64,000 nucleotides of DNA from Picochlorum sp. 'celeri' (lineage: Eukaryota > Chlorophyta > Trebouxiophyceae), in NCBI GenBank assembly GCA_010909725.1, contig JAACMV010000005.1, positions 372,001 to 436,000 on the forward strand, written 5' to 3'. The position numbers and the translations under genes were made by a program. The notes under the pieces were generated by a model. The model was given only the letters and a program-made list of their open reading frames with translations, was not told where the DNA came from and ran no database searches. Below are positions 50,801 through 60,504 of this stretch, piece by piece (position 1 is the first letter of the stretch; every line of letters begins with the position of its first letter).

Positions 50801-51661
50801 CTCCCCTGAAAGACTCTCTCTTTCCATCATCCACCGAATAGCGGCCCGCTGATGAGGATACAATTTTAATAGTAAACCAGGGGTTATTTCACGCGCAATC
50901 GATCGAAAGAATCGACATGTACTAGCCAGGCACTGTAATGATTTTGTATCCAAAACTCCCAACATTCGAAACATCACCTCCTCAGGCAACAAATGAAGCG
51001 GAAACACATCCCTAGAAGTCACATTCATCCCTTGCATATACGATGATGCCATCATCAAAGTCCCATCTGCGTCGCATGGAGGAGGTAGAGCGGTGACACA
51101 GGTCCTCAAACTAAACAATTCCCCCCCTGTTTTATTCCCCAGAAATTCTTCTGTACTTTTCTGTAGCCTCTCGTACTCGCTTCCTCTCGGCTCGCCTTCA
51201 CCACATTCTTTCAAATGCAGCAGCAAGACAGCGCCGCTGATACATGGTTTCCATGCATCAAAATCTATCGAAATATCGAAATCTACCGAGCCCTTGTTGC
51301 TACTCAGTTCCCCTGAGCAAACAACCATACCCCTCTGCACCAACCTGCCCAAATGTTCGACAATATGCAATTCTGAACCAGCATCTCTATCATTTTCAAT
51401 GCTCAGAAGTGCTTTCCTGCGACAGAATGCACGAGTAAACGACATTGAACCTTGACATGCGACTCGAAAACCCAAATACCGCCAAGCCTCTTCAGCGCAC
51501 CTATCGTCCTTCCTCTGTATCGTAATACAATCATCTTCAGAGACGAGATCCACGCCCGTAGTGCATCCAGTGCTGGGGAGGATACTTTTGCTGCTGGTCT
51601 CCACGACAGTAGTTTTTGGGAGTGACACAGAGACTGTGCCTACATGGAGGAATCGGCCCAT
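47843..51661 (-). CDS. F-box/SNF2 helicase with CW zinc finger and RING-like domain
   Basis: A single exon encoding 1272 residues. Order: novel N-terminus; F-box near 220-258 (LPEEVMFRMLGVL); SNF2 ATPase start (LYPHQRAAIRWMMERE) with Walker A DDPGLGKT near 331-338; CW-type zinc finger inserted at about 450-500 (WLQCDLCDRWRRCPP); the rest of the ATPase with LDEGHALGS and CLTGTPVQS; RING-like CDTCSQFY...CHHC-type cluster near 975-1010; helicase C with VFTQFWHHALLIERIL and ISRAHRMGATREVLVE. The same arrangement is known from a plant SNF2/F-box protein (Arabidopsis At3g54460). It may couple chromatin or DNA translocation to ubiquitylation. The 5' flank carries a repeated block (see repeats). Confidence 0.92.
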   Translation of the reverse strand: MGRFLHVGTVSVSLPKTTVVETSSKSILPSTGCTTGVDLVSEDDCITIQRKDDRCAEEAWRYLGFRVACQGSMSFTRAFCRRKALLSIENDRDAGSELHIVEHLGRLVQRGMVVCSGELSSNKGSVDFDISIDFDAWKPCISGAVLLLHLKECGEGEPRGSEYERLQKSTEEFLGNKTGGELFSLRTCVTALPPPCDADGTLMMASSYMQGMNVTSRDVFPLHLLPEEVMFRMLGVLDTKSLQCLASTCRFFRSIAREITPGLLLKLYPHQRAAIRWMMERESLSGELIDHPCWKFFDTAEGSFWGNTSTGMITEDPPDMVEDFQGGFLCDDPGLGKTVTCIGLIVRTKGHVPMPKEDKGDVTWISSNDVKHKYGYLSVSPQLSSHESDRQRSKRRKIAAANKFSPFKHAAQTVRSGNHSRVAVVNDRVIRGDLFEEKKADTNETCASSDIWLQCDLCDRWRRCPPLYKPDNDVWCCYIHPVPRMRSCSIVAEALDEEEEVVGMMGWVQESEATSRMNVEFYKDTLSSHSELFSVYGRYKHKGRTILHWLMSKEPEFFRGGFTLPGWAANPPGYGQFLHKLGFVPHTNNEYGDLKRTENRRPSGYSRSSLTEHDWLSWVKPNSFFNMLPDIEALREALKYDPAESRIKIYISPATLIVVPPELVQHWKHQIFLHTAPGCLRVTVYDTGQTRNTLPQYLAWEYDVVITTFTVLSTEWNSKDPLKCSPLAQVYWSRIVLDEGHALGSLGVTSRLQMVTSLKAESRWCLTGTPVQSNKSSTLATMRQIQPILAFLHDEFLGSLPSWQEAIEKPIKMAPEVSMWRMFLYFSRTMARSSKSSLRTLPKLQKKITQLDFTATHAASYSSLIDLVRFNLITSDWFDPDHKESLMSKSQASRATSFLSNIALACNVGGVCDLQVSNEDLWDTLELLCDRQGLQMPPKDILISGPPYLEETHPLRRIEDSLCHGGTCDTCSQFYRILFVTPCACIMCVDCTATNRYKCSHCGTPYTMHASTDPTRLLDNPHPKWDVPQELIEWQAAYAQRGAEGKSEGAWQPMWKETDSSKCVYLIKRLKGLGIIPQSAATFMNELINGDDVGEPNKAIVFTQFWHHALLIERILNQNASKRHIALYRKQMSQIEKASEINRFRKDPDCRVMLMDESGALGLDLSFVNYVFLMEPIPNASLEDQVISRAHRMGATREVLVETIIMARSIEEHINTPHQDDNQHQSPNSSSWNPDTLIRLDMATKEKEHAESYKRQQRNIRLMSLHRPSNTL

Positions 51662-51790
51662 GTATTCCGTTATTTCATTTTTGCATGCATATGGAACAAT
51701 GGAAAAAGCTTTCCAAATGGGTTTGTGCGTTTATAAAGCACGCATGTGATCGCCGAGCACTGCTCGGTCAAGGAGGGGTAGAAGTACTCT
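51661..51790. repeat. Duplicated upstream block, copy 1
   Basis: About 125 bases, ending at the ATG of the SNF2 gene (minus strand), match 52709-52835 closely. Shared elements include TATTCCGTTATTTCA, TTTGCATGCATATGGAACAATG, AAAAAGCTTT and a CCGA...TGCTCGGTCAAGG hairpin-forming end. Confidence 0.8.
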
Positions 51791-52181
51791 TGCAACCCAA
51801 TAATACTATTGGGTTGATACACTCACCATGATGAGACATGTGGAGCAGGGGCTTCATTCAGCAAAGGATCATGGAGTATTGATTTCATCATATGTGATAT
51901 TGAAATTGTACTTTATGGATATGAGTAATACTCATCTCCATAGGTGGTCTGTGATGACCTCTCGGAGCCATCCCAGGAATAATTCCTCCGATGAACGCAT
52001 CCATGAAAATCTCCATTCAATATACTACTACTAGTACTTACATCTTGAAAAGAGACTAATGAGGGCACATGGGAGAGAGATCTTCTCTCAAAAAAAAGAA
52101 AAACACGAAAAAGAGACCTTTCTCAAGATGCAATGCATCTTCTGTGCTCTACTAGAGTACCACGACATTCTGCTTCTAGAT
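51791..52181. other. Intergenic region
   Basis: About 390 bases after the repeat block. It contains an AACCCAATA/TATTGGGTT inverted repeat near 51797-51820. No ORF is supported. Confidence 0.4.
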
Positions 52182-52541
52182 TCAATGCAACAAGGCAAAT
52201 AACATCACTACTATACTCATACCATATGTCAAGAGGATACTGCTATCAGTACTGAATCGTCCCCTTGATGCTGAGTCCGTTGGTGGATTTGCTGCATCTG
52301 ACTCAAAGGCTTCATTTTGCTTTCCATTCACCAATGGTTGAGATATCGCGTCCAAGTCCATGCAGAACCCGTCATCACCACAAAATGCTACCTCTGGCAA
52401 ACAATCTTCCATCGTCTTGCAGGGCTTTTTACTATCCTCTGCGTAGACTGAATTGACTATCAAGAGTAGAACCACCAAGGTGAGAGGAAGACAGGCCGCG
52501 GTGGGGCGACGACGGAGCTGCTGCTTGAATATGGCAGACAT
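52182..52541 (-). CDS. Small secreted, possibly GPI-anchored Cys protein
   Basis: 119 residues from the ATG at 52541, a single exon. A signal peptide (LPLTLVVLLLIVNSVYA) follows a basic start. The mature part opens with four cysteines in CKTMEDCLPEVAFCGDDGFC, like a small EGF or disulfide motif. A polar Ser/Asn-rich stretch follows and the protein ends in a hydrophobic run to the stop (LLTYGMSIVVMLFALLH), as in GPI-anchor signals. Family unknown. Upstream lies copy 2 of the block also found before the SNF2 gene. Confidence 0.65.
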   Translation of the reverse strand: MSAIFKQQLRRRPTAACLPLTLVVLLLIVNSVYAEDSKKPCKTMEDCLPEVAFCGDDGFCMDLDAISQPLVNGKQNEAFESDAANPPTDSASRGRFSTDSSILLTYGMSIVVMLFALLH

Positions 52542-53593
52542 GGTTGCTGTTATTATTTTAAATGAGTACATAATAATAATTCCTCTGATTTCTCTAATGA
52601 GTATTGGTAGTCACGCCTGAGACGAAAAAATTGTTCACTTGCGTTTTTTGGTTGTGCAAAATTGTACTCTTGGTGATACAATTCTTAAAGAAGAATCGGC
52701 GCAATTTTATTCCGTTATTTCACTTTTGCATGCATATGGAACAATGTAAAAAGCTTTCAAAATGGTTTTCTATGCTTGTAAAGCTTGGATGTGGATCGCC
52801 GATTACTGCTCGGTCAAGGGGTGTGGAAACTTGGGTTCATGTGGAGCCATGAGGCAAATTTGCCCCAGGCAGTAGCTCTCAGCACATGCTCGTCTCGTTG
52901 TGAATTCCATGCAAATCTGTTAGGGTAGATGTTGATCTGGAGAGAGAAGAGAAGGCAAATTTTGCGCCAGCGTGACAATGTTCAAAGTCATACTATGTAG
53001 CTGTCAGTGGCCGTTCCGAATGGCTTGTTGATGGGAGGAAATCGCCGACGTCGGATGGCCCGACTCAGCTTCATCTATCGGGATCCGAATACTTTCCCAG
53101 CTTCCCACGCCATTAAGTGACGCCGTGTGCGTGTATAGATAGTCCTTATAATCTATTTTAGCGGAAAGGAGACATCTTTTGCTTGAATAGACTTGTATAC
53201 GACGTCAAGGTACGTATTCCCCTGGTGAGATCTAGAGGGTCTCCTGACAGTTTCCTGGATTCTGGGTCCTCGCGGTGATATGAGCCATTAAAAGCCAATA
53301 GTTTATCACATTTAATGATATGAATGCGGCAAACTGGGCCTTTGGGGGACAGTGGCTCGGTTTTGCTCAAGTCGGCAGACTGGTGAAGCTGCAGGCGCGT
53401 GGCCCTCCGCGCGTTGCGACCCCGGGAATATTGAGAGCATGCGATGGGGTATAATAGCATGATATCCTTCTGTATTTGATAAATGAACCGCTAGACTCAT
53501 TGTCAGCGGGCCAGTGTGGTGTTTGACGTGTTGCTGACTGGATAGTATCCTGTCTTGTGCTGTGCAGCCGGATTTCTCTTTGATTCAGAGAAG
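52542..53593. other. Long intergenic region with GC-rich possible structured RNA
   Basis: About 1.05 kb without a supported ORF. 52709-52835 is repeat copy 2. From about 53020 the base composition rises in GC, with many short self-complementary runs up to about 53460 (for example around GGCGCGTGGCCCTCCGCGCG). This could be a long spliced leader or an RNA gene. I could not match it to SRP, RNase P, RNase MRP, U-snRNA or rRNA motifs. Confidence 0.4.
52709..52835. repeat. Duplicated upstream block, copy 2
   Basis: Matches 51661-51790 in the same orientation, with scattered substitutions. It lies some 165 bases upstream of the small secreted Cys-protein start, so each copy precedes a minus-strand gene. 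Confidence 0.8.
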
Positions 53594-54283
53594 ATGTATC
53601 TCGTACAAAAGTTGCTTGCGCTTTTTGTTGCACTGTACTCGGTCGCTGTCGCTGTTAGAGGCGCTTGCACTGGGACAGAGAGTGGAGAAGTTCCATATTC
53701 TGTCAGCTACACCAAGACGGGAGATGCCTCTTCAACAACATTCATCATGCAGGTTTGCAGCACAGGGTGCAGTAGTGACAATATGATCTGCCAGAACTTG
53801 AATAGTGTATCAATTGCAGCAACAGGAATTGCAGGAGCAGAGGGAAGTGATGATTGCGGTGTGGTCAAGTCTGCTGAGCTGACTCCTGACAGTGGTTCCT
53901 GTGCTGTTGTGTACCTGGATGCAGACAAACCAGATCTTGAGCTCTCTGATGTGTGCGCGGAAGGATGTGTTGTTAGATACAACATGGCAAATGGAATGTC
54001 TGTCGCGAAAACAATCGATGGACGAATTATAGAACCAATGGCTTCACCTGTTCCAGAGCCAGTCGTTCCAGAACCAGTTGTTCCAGAACCAGTTGTTCCA
54101 GAAGTTTCGCCAGAGCCAATTCCAGAACCAACCCCTTCACCAGAAGTTATTATTTCAAGCACTCCACCAACTCCAAGCGTCTATGGACGTCGCAGAATGC
54201 GTCAAATGGAAGGGCCACTTAGTTCCAGACGGCTGAGGCGCAGTAATGGTGCAAGAAGATTGCACCAATATGGATCGAACTGA
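53594..54283 (+). CDS. Secreted Pro-rich protein with PEPVV repeats
   Basis: 229 residues from the ATG at 53594; an in-frame codon upstream is not an ATG. The signal peptide is clear (LLALFVALYSVAVAVRGA). A 130-residue domain with eight or more cysteines follows (CTGTESGE, VCSTGCSSDNMICQN, DDCG, SGSCAVVY, DVCAEGC). A Pro-rich hinge with three exact VVPEPVVPEP-type units and a basic Arg-rich tail (GRRRMRQM, SSRRLRRS) complete the protein. Pro-rich secreted proteins are common in algal walls or scales. No named family is recognised and there is no membrane anchor. Confidence 0.7.
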   Translation: MYLVQKLLALFVALYSVAVAVRGACTGTESGEVPYSVSYTKTGDASSTTFIMQVCSTGCSSDNMICQNLNSVSIAATGIAGAEGSDDCGVVKSAELTPDSGSCAVVYLDADKPDLELSDVCAEGCVVRYNMANGMSVAKTIDGRIIEPMASPVPEPVVPEPVVPEPVVPEVSPEPIPEPTPSPEVIISSTPPTPSVYGRRRMRQMEGPLSSRRLRRSNGARRLHQYGSN

Positions 54284-54358
54284 ATGAGTTTTTGAAAAGA
54301 ACTGAGGATCATATATTAATTGAGTCTGTAATAATCAAAACGTCAGGAAATTAAATGT

Positions 54359-57300
54359 CTACTCCAAATCTGATATGATTGCATTTATTTTACTCCTCAC
54401 AGCTGCTGACTTCTCAGCAGATTCAATATCCTTCAACCTGCTTCTTAGGTCGCTGATTGGATGACTACTATGCATTCGTTTCCTTACTATTTCGTGTAAA
54501 AGATCGGATCCTATTGATCGAATACTTTCGACTCTACTTGAAGACAGCAGTGCAATGTCTTCCTCAGCCACCTGTGTGACTGTGTCTTCAGGTATTGAAG
54601 TTGAATCTGAACATTGAATCAGAGATACATAAAGCTGCAAAGCAGCTTTCCTATCCTCTATTTTCTCACAATACTTTAGTATTGGCAACAGTGCAGTGGC
54701 TGTGACAGAGTTCCATGATGCATCTCTTTTTGCAAGATATTCAGACTCCTGGCACCAGAGTGATGACAAGCATTCCAGGATAATTTTGATGCTTGGGAGT
54801 CTTGTGGACTCTCCATCTTCTTCTTTACGAGACCCTTGCAACCTCTCAGAATGCTGGCTGAGCAGTTCGTTCAGTGTTGGCCAGATTTGGGCATAGAAAT
54901 CTTTGTGATTCAGATAACGCAAGACTGCACAAAGCATGAAACATTGAGGTGCAAAAATATTTGTCTCATACATATGACATTAACATACCTCTTCCAGTTT
55001 GAATAAGGGCTTCAGTTCTATATGTCAGCTTTTGCTTCTGGCATGCTGTAGAAAAAGCAGCCACGATGTTCTCCTCACCTCCACAGACTGTACCAAGCTG
55101 ACTCTTATCAGATGCGATGACTATTGTAGCCAAAGATTTCAAAAGTACTTCCTTACCATCCCATAGTCTACCTGGAAGGGCTTTGAGCACGGTTGAAGCA
55201 ATGAGATCAGTTTGATTTGCAAGAAGATCGCCAGCATTTTCATAAAGGCAGACAATGCCATCACCCGCAGCCTTTTTCCTGGCCCAATGGCTACTATTCA
55301 ATGCTTCTAAAAGAATTTTGGAGATTGAAATTGCATGCCCTCGAATACCAGAACCAGTGGCAGTCGTAATTTCTTCCCAAACATTTGTCCACACCGTTGC
55401 TACTGGTGGATCGCTGTATCTGGCCATGAAGGCTACAGGAGCAATGTCATCAGCATATCGTATGAAGAGATCTGTCGATTCCGATGACAGTGATTTCAAA
55501 ATGGTTCCTGTGAGAATCATAAGATCCTTCTCAGCATTCTCACTTTTGCATGATTCGAGCCAAGAGTCAAGGATGGCATCAATTTTGGACCTCGGTGCAT
55601 ATTTTGACAAGCACGCATAGGCTGTTGCATACGACTTGCGTACAGAAGCGCTTTTCTCTATCGACAATGCATCGTACAAGACTTTCATCAAATTAAACGC
55701 TACAGGGGACACATCTTTCCCTATTCTTCTAGTGCATGCAACAATGAAGTTTGCAGTCCCAGATTTTGTTGATGAACCAACAGCAGTGCGCAATAGGGAA
55801 ACCAACGAGCTGCTCATATCACAGAACGACTTTCCATCGACAGACTTTGAGCACAAATCCAAGGTCTCTCCTATTGGATTTTGCTGTGAAAATCGAATTC
55901 GTTCCTCTTCAAACCTGTTGGCATCCATCCCCAGCCTGTTGATGTGTTGCTCTAAATAGTTCAATCGAGCATCTTCCAATCCACTACAGTCAGTGTATTT
56001 GTGTTGAATTCGAGATGTTCAAAAATACATTTGAAGAATAGTCATCGTACCTTAAAGACTCCAATAGAGGTGGGACAATATCCTGCATCTTGTCATTTAG
56101 AACATCAGGACCAGCTGATTTGATCAATCTTGTGATCAGTCCTATGCTAATGGCTCTGATATCACTCAAACTGGAACTCATCCCAGTCCCAATCAATATT
56201 GGAAATACCGTTGATAGGAATTCTTTACTATCAGATGAGGCTGTGCTATCAGCATCCGTCAACCGGATGGATAATGAGGTGATTGACCTCACAAGTGTCT
56301 GCCCAGCAAGCCTGACGCTTTCCTTCACATCATCAATGATGCGGAAACAGCAATTGAGAATAGTCGGAAAGAATTCTTTGATATCTTCCCACAGTAGACC
56401 TTGTAAAATGTCGGCAGTTGCAAGAGCTGCTGATTCACGTACACGCCACTGTTGCTTTGTCATATCCTTTGTAAGGACAGAGAGGGTTTCTTTCAGGTGA
56501 TCCTTGAGGGCATCTTTGGGATTGTCCACCAGAACGACCCAAATGTGCCGCATAGAGTCTCGAACAGCAGGATTTGGGTCAAACGTGCTCCTAAATAGCC
56601 TGGGTATCAATGCGTCGATGTGAGGCTTCAGTGCATCACCTGCCAACGACGCCACAGATGCAATCCCATATGCTGCTCCTCTTGTTGCATCTGCAGCTGC
56701 TTGGTGCCCTGCCAAGTTCATGAACTGATAAATCAGATCAGGTTGACCTAGATCTGTCGCCAAGGAGCATATCTCTTTATATGTTGAGATTCCCCCGTTT
56801 TGATTGGGTAAAGAGCCCAGAGATCCCTCCTCGAATATTTGAGTGCTGCCCTCAACATGATCAGGCCTCATCCACTTTCCAGAGTCACTCCCTGAGAGGA
56901 TACCAACAAGAGAGGCCACAAGATCTTCCCTCACGTCATCCTTGGCAGCTTGATAACAAGAAGTAACTCCTTTGCTGGCAAGATCACGCGTTCTTTCGTT
57001 GCTGTCTCCTAGAAGCAAGCAGAAGGCTTTCTGAATCTCTGCCACATTGTCAGATATCTCTGGTGTTTGTGGGGCTCCCTCAATGAGCCTCAACAGCCAG
57101 ATTGCACCAGCCATACGCGATTCTGATCGTGAACTAGCGATACAATTGTTCGCAATAAATTTCAAGATCTTTTCCCTTATCACGCCTTTCTCTCCGTGTG
57201 AATGTGAAGGCCATGGATGAGTATTGTCCTCGGCCATCCCGGCATGCAGCAACAGATACTGATCACGTGTGGCATTCGTACCTCCCCATATGCAAACAAG

Positions 57301-59949
57301 AGCATCACCACACTGTTCTAGCAACTTCTCATCTTTTGAAATATGAAACTCCAGTATTTCGTCAACGATAGTGGCAATATATGAGTTATCGTGTGCATTC
57401 ATTCCAATCAGTCCCAATGCCTCTGCAACAATGATGGAAATGCTGCTATCTTTATACGGCTTTAATTTCGGCAAGACTTCTTCAAGAATCTTAGAGAGAT
57501 CACTTGTTTGCAGTTCATCACCGAAACTAGAGTATGCAATGCACAGCAGAGCAGTCGCACGAATGACTTTATTTTTCAGCTCATCAGAAAGAGTCAATGC
57601 AAGCAATGTTGCCTTGGGGTCTTGCAGGTTGCTTGCAGATGGAGAAGTATGGCTAGGAGATACTTTCCACGCTTCTAAGAATCCAATGGTAAATAATGCG
57701 CCAATAACCTCCTCCTGTTTTCTCTGCTTGCTCGCTAATACGTCTTTGATGATCTCACTTGAACGTGCACAAATCTGTTCCAGCCTTTGGGACGGCATGG
57801 ACTGTCTCAAAAACCCTAGCAACCTTGCTGACTTGCAAGAAATTCTGTCATCTACATGGTTCAACATGTCTTCAAAGATAATGGTCTTTGATTCGAAATA
57901 TTGCAAAAACTCCCCCTTACTCAACGCAGCTGAATACAAAAGCGAATCAAGAGAGGCATTCTGGAGACTCCCAGGTGCATTCCTAATCAGACACGAGGAT
58001 AAAATTGCTGCAAGGATGCACAGACATTATACAGATGACATTATACTGTATTATGGATACCACATCAACGTACCGAAATAACCCCTCACGGCCTCTGTGT
58101 CACTCTGATCCAATGGGAGAGAATGCAAAAATCCCAAAAGTGCTTCTAGAGAAGGTGCTGGCAAAAACAGGGTCGACAATCCATCATGAGACCCGTGAAA
58201 AATCTTTGGATGTTTCTCTGAAACGACATTTACCATATCCTTCAACGTGGGCATTGCTCTCACATCTTTTTCCCCCTTGCCAAACTTTGCGCCCTGTGCC
58301 TGTACCACCTTGTCCACATCAAGGCCTTCACGTGCAAGGCCTGATATATTAATGTTTCCATCAGAGCATAAAACAGAGCACATGTATCGAGCATGTGTAT
58401 CACTAAACTTGAAAATCCATATAATCCACTGCAACGCCGTCTGCCTCACCGAACTATTCTCACTGTAACAGTACCCCTCCAACACCTCCCACACTTCAGA
58501 AGACTGATCGGCATCATCCTGGAAACAATTCGCCAGGCAGTTGATCGTTTCCTGTACCGATGCTCGCACTCCAGGACCTTCAATCTCTAAAGCATCAAAG
58601 CAGCGCTTCATCAGTTCCATCTTCATTTCTCGCAACGATGCAGGGTCTCTCTGAGCAAGCTGCCCCAAGCATTGATATGCAAAACCTCTCAGCGATGCAA
58701 TACCAGAGCCCCCCTCTAATATTTCCAAGCATTGACGAATAATCGATGGAGCAAACACGCGTATCGTCGAGGTGTCTGCATGCTTTAGCACATGCACAGC
58801 AAACTGCATTCCTTGCTGTTTCAGTGACAGATTCGAAGCCTCCCCAAAAATACAGTCATGGATCACCATGATAGCCTCCGGATTCGTATTACACGCCACC
58901 GTACTCTTACACAGAATTCCAAGTATTCTGCTTTTCAATGACTGGTTGACTGGACTTCTTTTCAGATGATCAGGCAGAACTTGATCCTCCATGCTACCCA
59001 GGTACATGTCAAATAAAGGCTTCACCACTGCCCTCTTCTCGACATCCACCGTCGGATGCGCTGTATCCACAACACATGTCTTCGCATACATAAATTCACT
59101 CTTCTTCTTCACAGCCTCATACGGGCTGGATGAGGCACACAACAAAAACATCATACTATCTTCTGGAGACGGCTCAGCATGCGAGACAAATTCCAACACA
59201 CCCACCATCATCTTCTCTACATCATCCACAGACAGTTCCCCTCGACCTTCTATAATCTTCATATCCGACTCACTCAATCCAGGAACAACACGTGCACCAT
59301 CTGCAACCCTTGTCCGCGAACTCGGAGGGATGTACAATGCCAACATGACAGCGTGCCTCATGAACACATCCAAATCCTTCCCATCTCCTACAATCGCCTT
59401 GGCATCTATCCTATCGCTTAACTTCCTCAAATATTCAGGATACCATCGTAATACACGAAACACATGCATCATCAACGCATTCTGATGCCCACCAGGCCGT
59501 GCATGAATCCCTTGCACCACTTCCCCCACAACATCCAGCCCATCTGACCCACATCGATCAAACGCCTTGCCCAAATACACCAAACCTATGTTCTGGCCTA
59601 CAGAATTCTTACTATCTCGATACGCCCGCCACACAGATCCAATGGGCAATTTCAGATTCGGCAACCCATCCATCCTCTTATTTGCATGAGACAAAATGTC
59701 CAAAACCTTTTGCTGCACCTGACGCTGCACCCCTTTCGGCAATTCCACCGACGCATCCATCTTCCCAATCATGATGGGAATCAGTTTGGACAAAACATTC
59801 TCCAACGCCGTCCCATCCGTCGTAAAAGCAAGTCTCGAAAGAATCCTGTCCAACGAATCCAACTCAGCCTGAACATCCGTCGACATTATTGTATCGCGCT
59901 TTACTCTCTTTGTCTCTGGTTGATTTCCTATATCTGTTGCATCAGCCAT
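54359..59949 (-). CDS. ECM29: Proteasome adaptor and scaffold protein ECM29 (4 exons)
   Basis: CDS is complement of 54359..54924, 54989..55983, 56051..58007 and 58074..59949; 1797 residues. Introns are 64, 67 and 66 nt (donors GTATGT, GTACGA, GTACGT), phases 1, 2 and 1. The protein is almost wholly helical HEAT repeats. The N-terminus has the family block SLDRILSRLAFTTD...LENVLSKLIPIMI and LPIGSVWRAYRD. Later blocks such as GAAYGIASVASLAGDALKPH and PNPAVRDSMRHIWVVLVDNP also match ECM29. It binds the 26S proteasome and tethers it to vesicles, motors or stress sites. Length is close to yeast and animal ECM29. Confidence 0.9.
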
Positions 59950-60504
59950 TCAATTCAATCCCTCTTTGGTCCATGCATGGGGTTGTTCTGTTCAAAATTG
60001 GAATCAAGGCTGTTCGATCAGTCAACAGATGTCACTGTTTCACTGCAGAAATACCTGTCGTTACTGTTGTATCAATTAGTCTTGTATTTTAGTGATAAAA
60101 CTAACAGATGAAGTCACGGGATGTGCTGTGGACAGTGCTGTACTCCATGGCATGGATGAGCACGACGATGGCGATCTTCTTCTTTTTTTTTTTCATCGTC
60201 GCGAGAAGATCGCTTCCAATGGGAATGGCGACCGAGAGAGCCATTGAGTCAAGAATCTGTCCATGTGATCTGCACTACTGTTTTTTTTACATATCTTGTA
60301 TCCATTTAGACGCCTAGTGTCACTGGTACGTGTCACAACCCGATATTTCGGGCGAACGTTGGGAGGACGATCCCGTCAACTGTCAGTATGAAATACAGTC
60401 CAAACGGATGATCCATCCCTTTTTTGTATGATTTTTTGAACATCTGTTTCATATATGAATTCCTATTGCAGAATACCAGTGCGAACAACCAAGAAAGGAA
60501 CACA
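59950..60504. other. Divergent intergenic region
   Basis: About 555 bases between ECM29 and the MFS gene. It includes a 69-codon ORF (60108-60317) with one hydrophobic stretch made largely by a poly-T run, not accepted as a gene. An acceptor-like TTGCAG near 60472 hints at a spliced 5' leader for the MFS gene. Confidence 0.4.

Noticed and set aside
60108..60317. 69-codon ORF with a hydrophobic stretch
   Set aside because: Its hydrophobicity comes largely from a T-run giving poly-Phe. No conserved motif or expression clue; left as intergenic.
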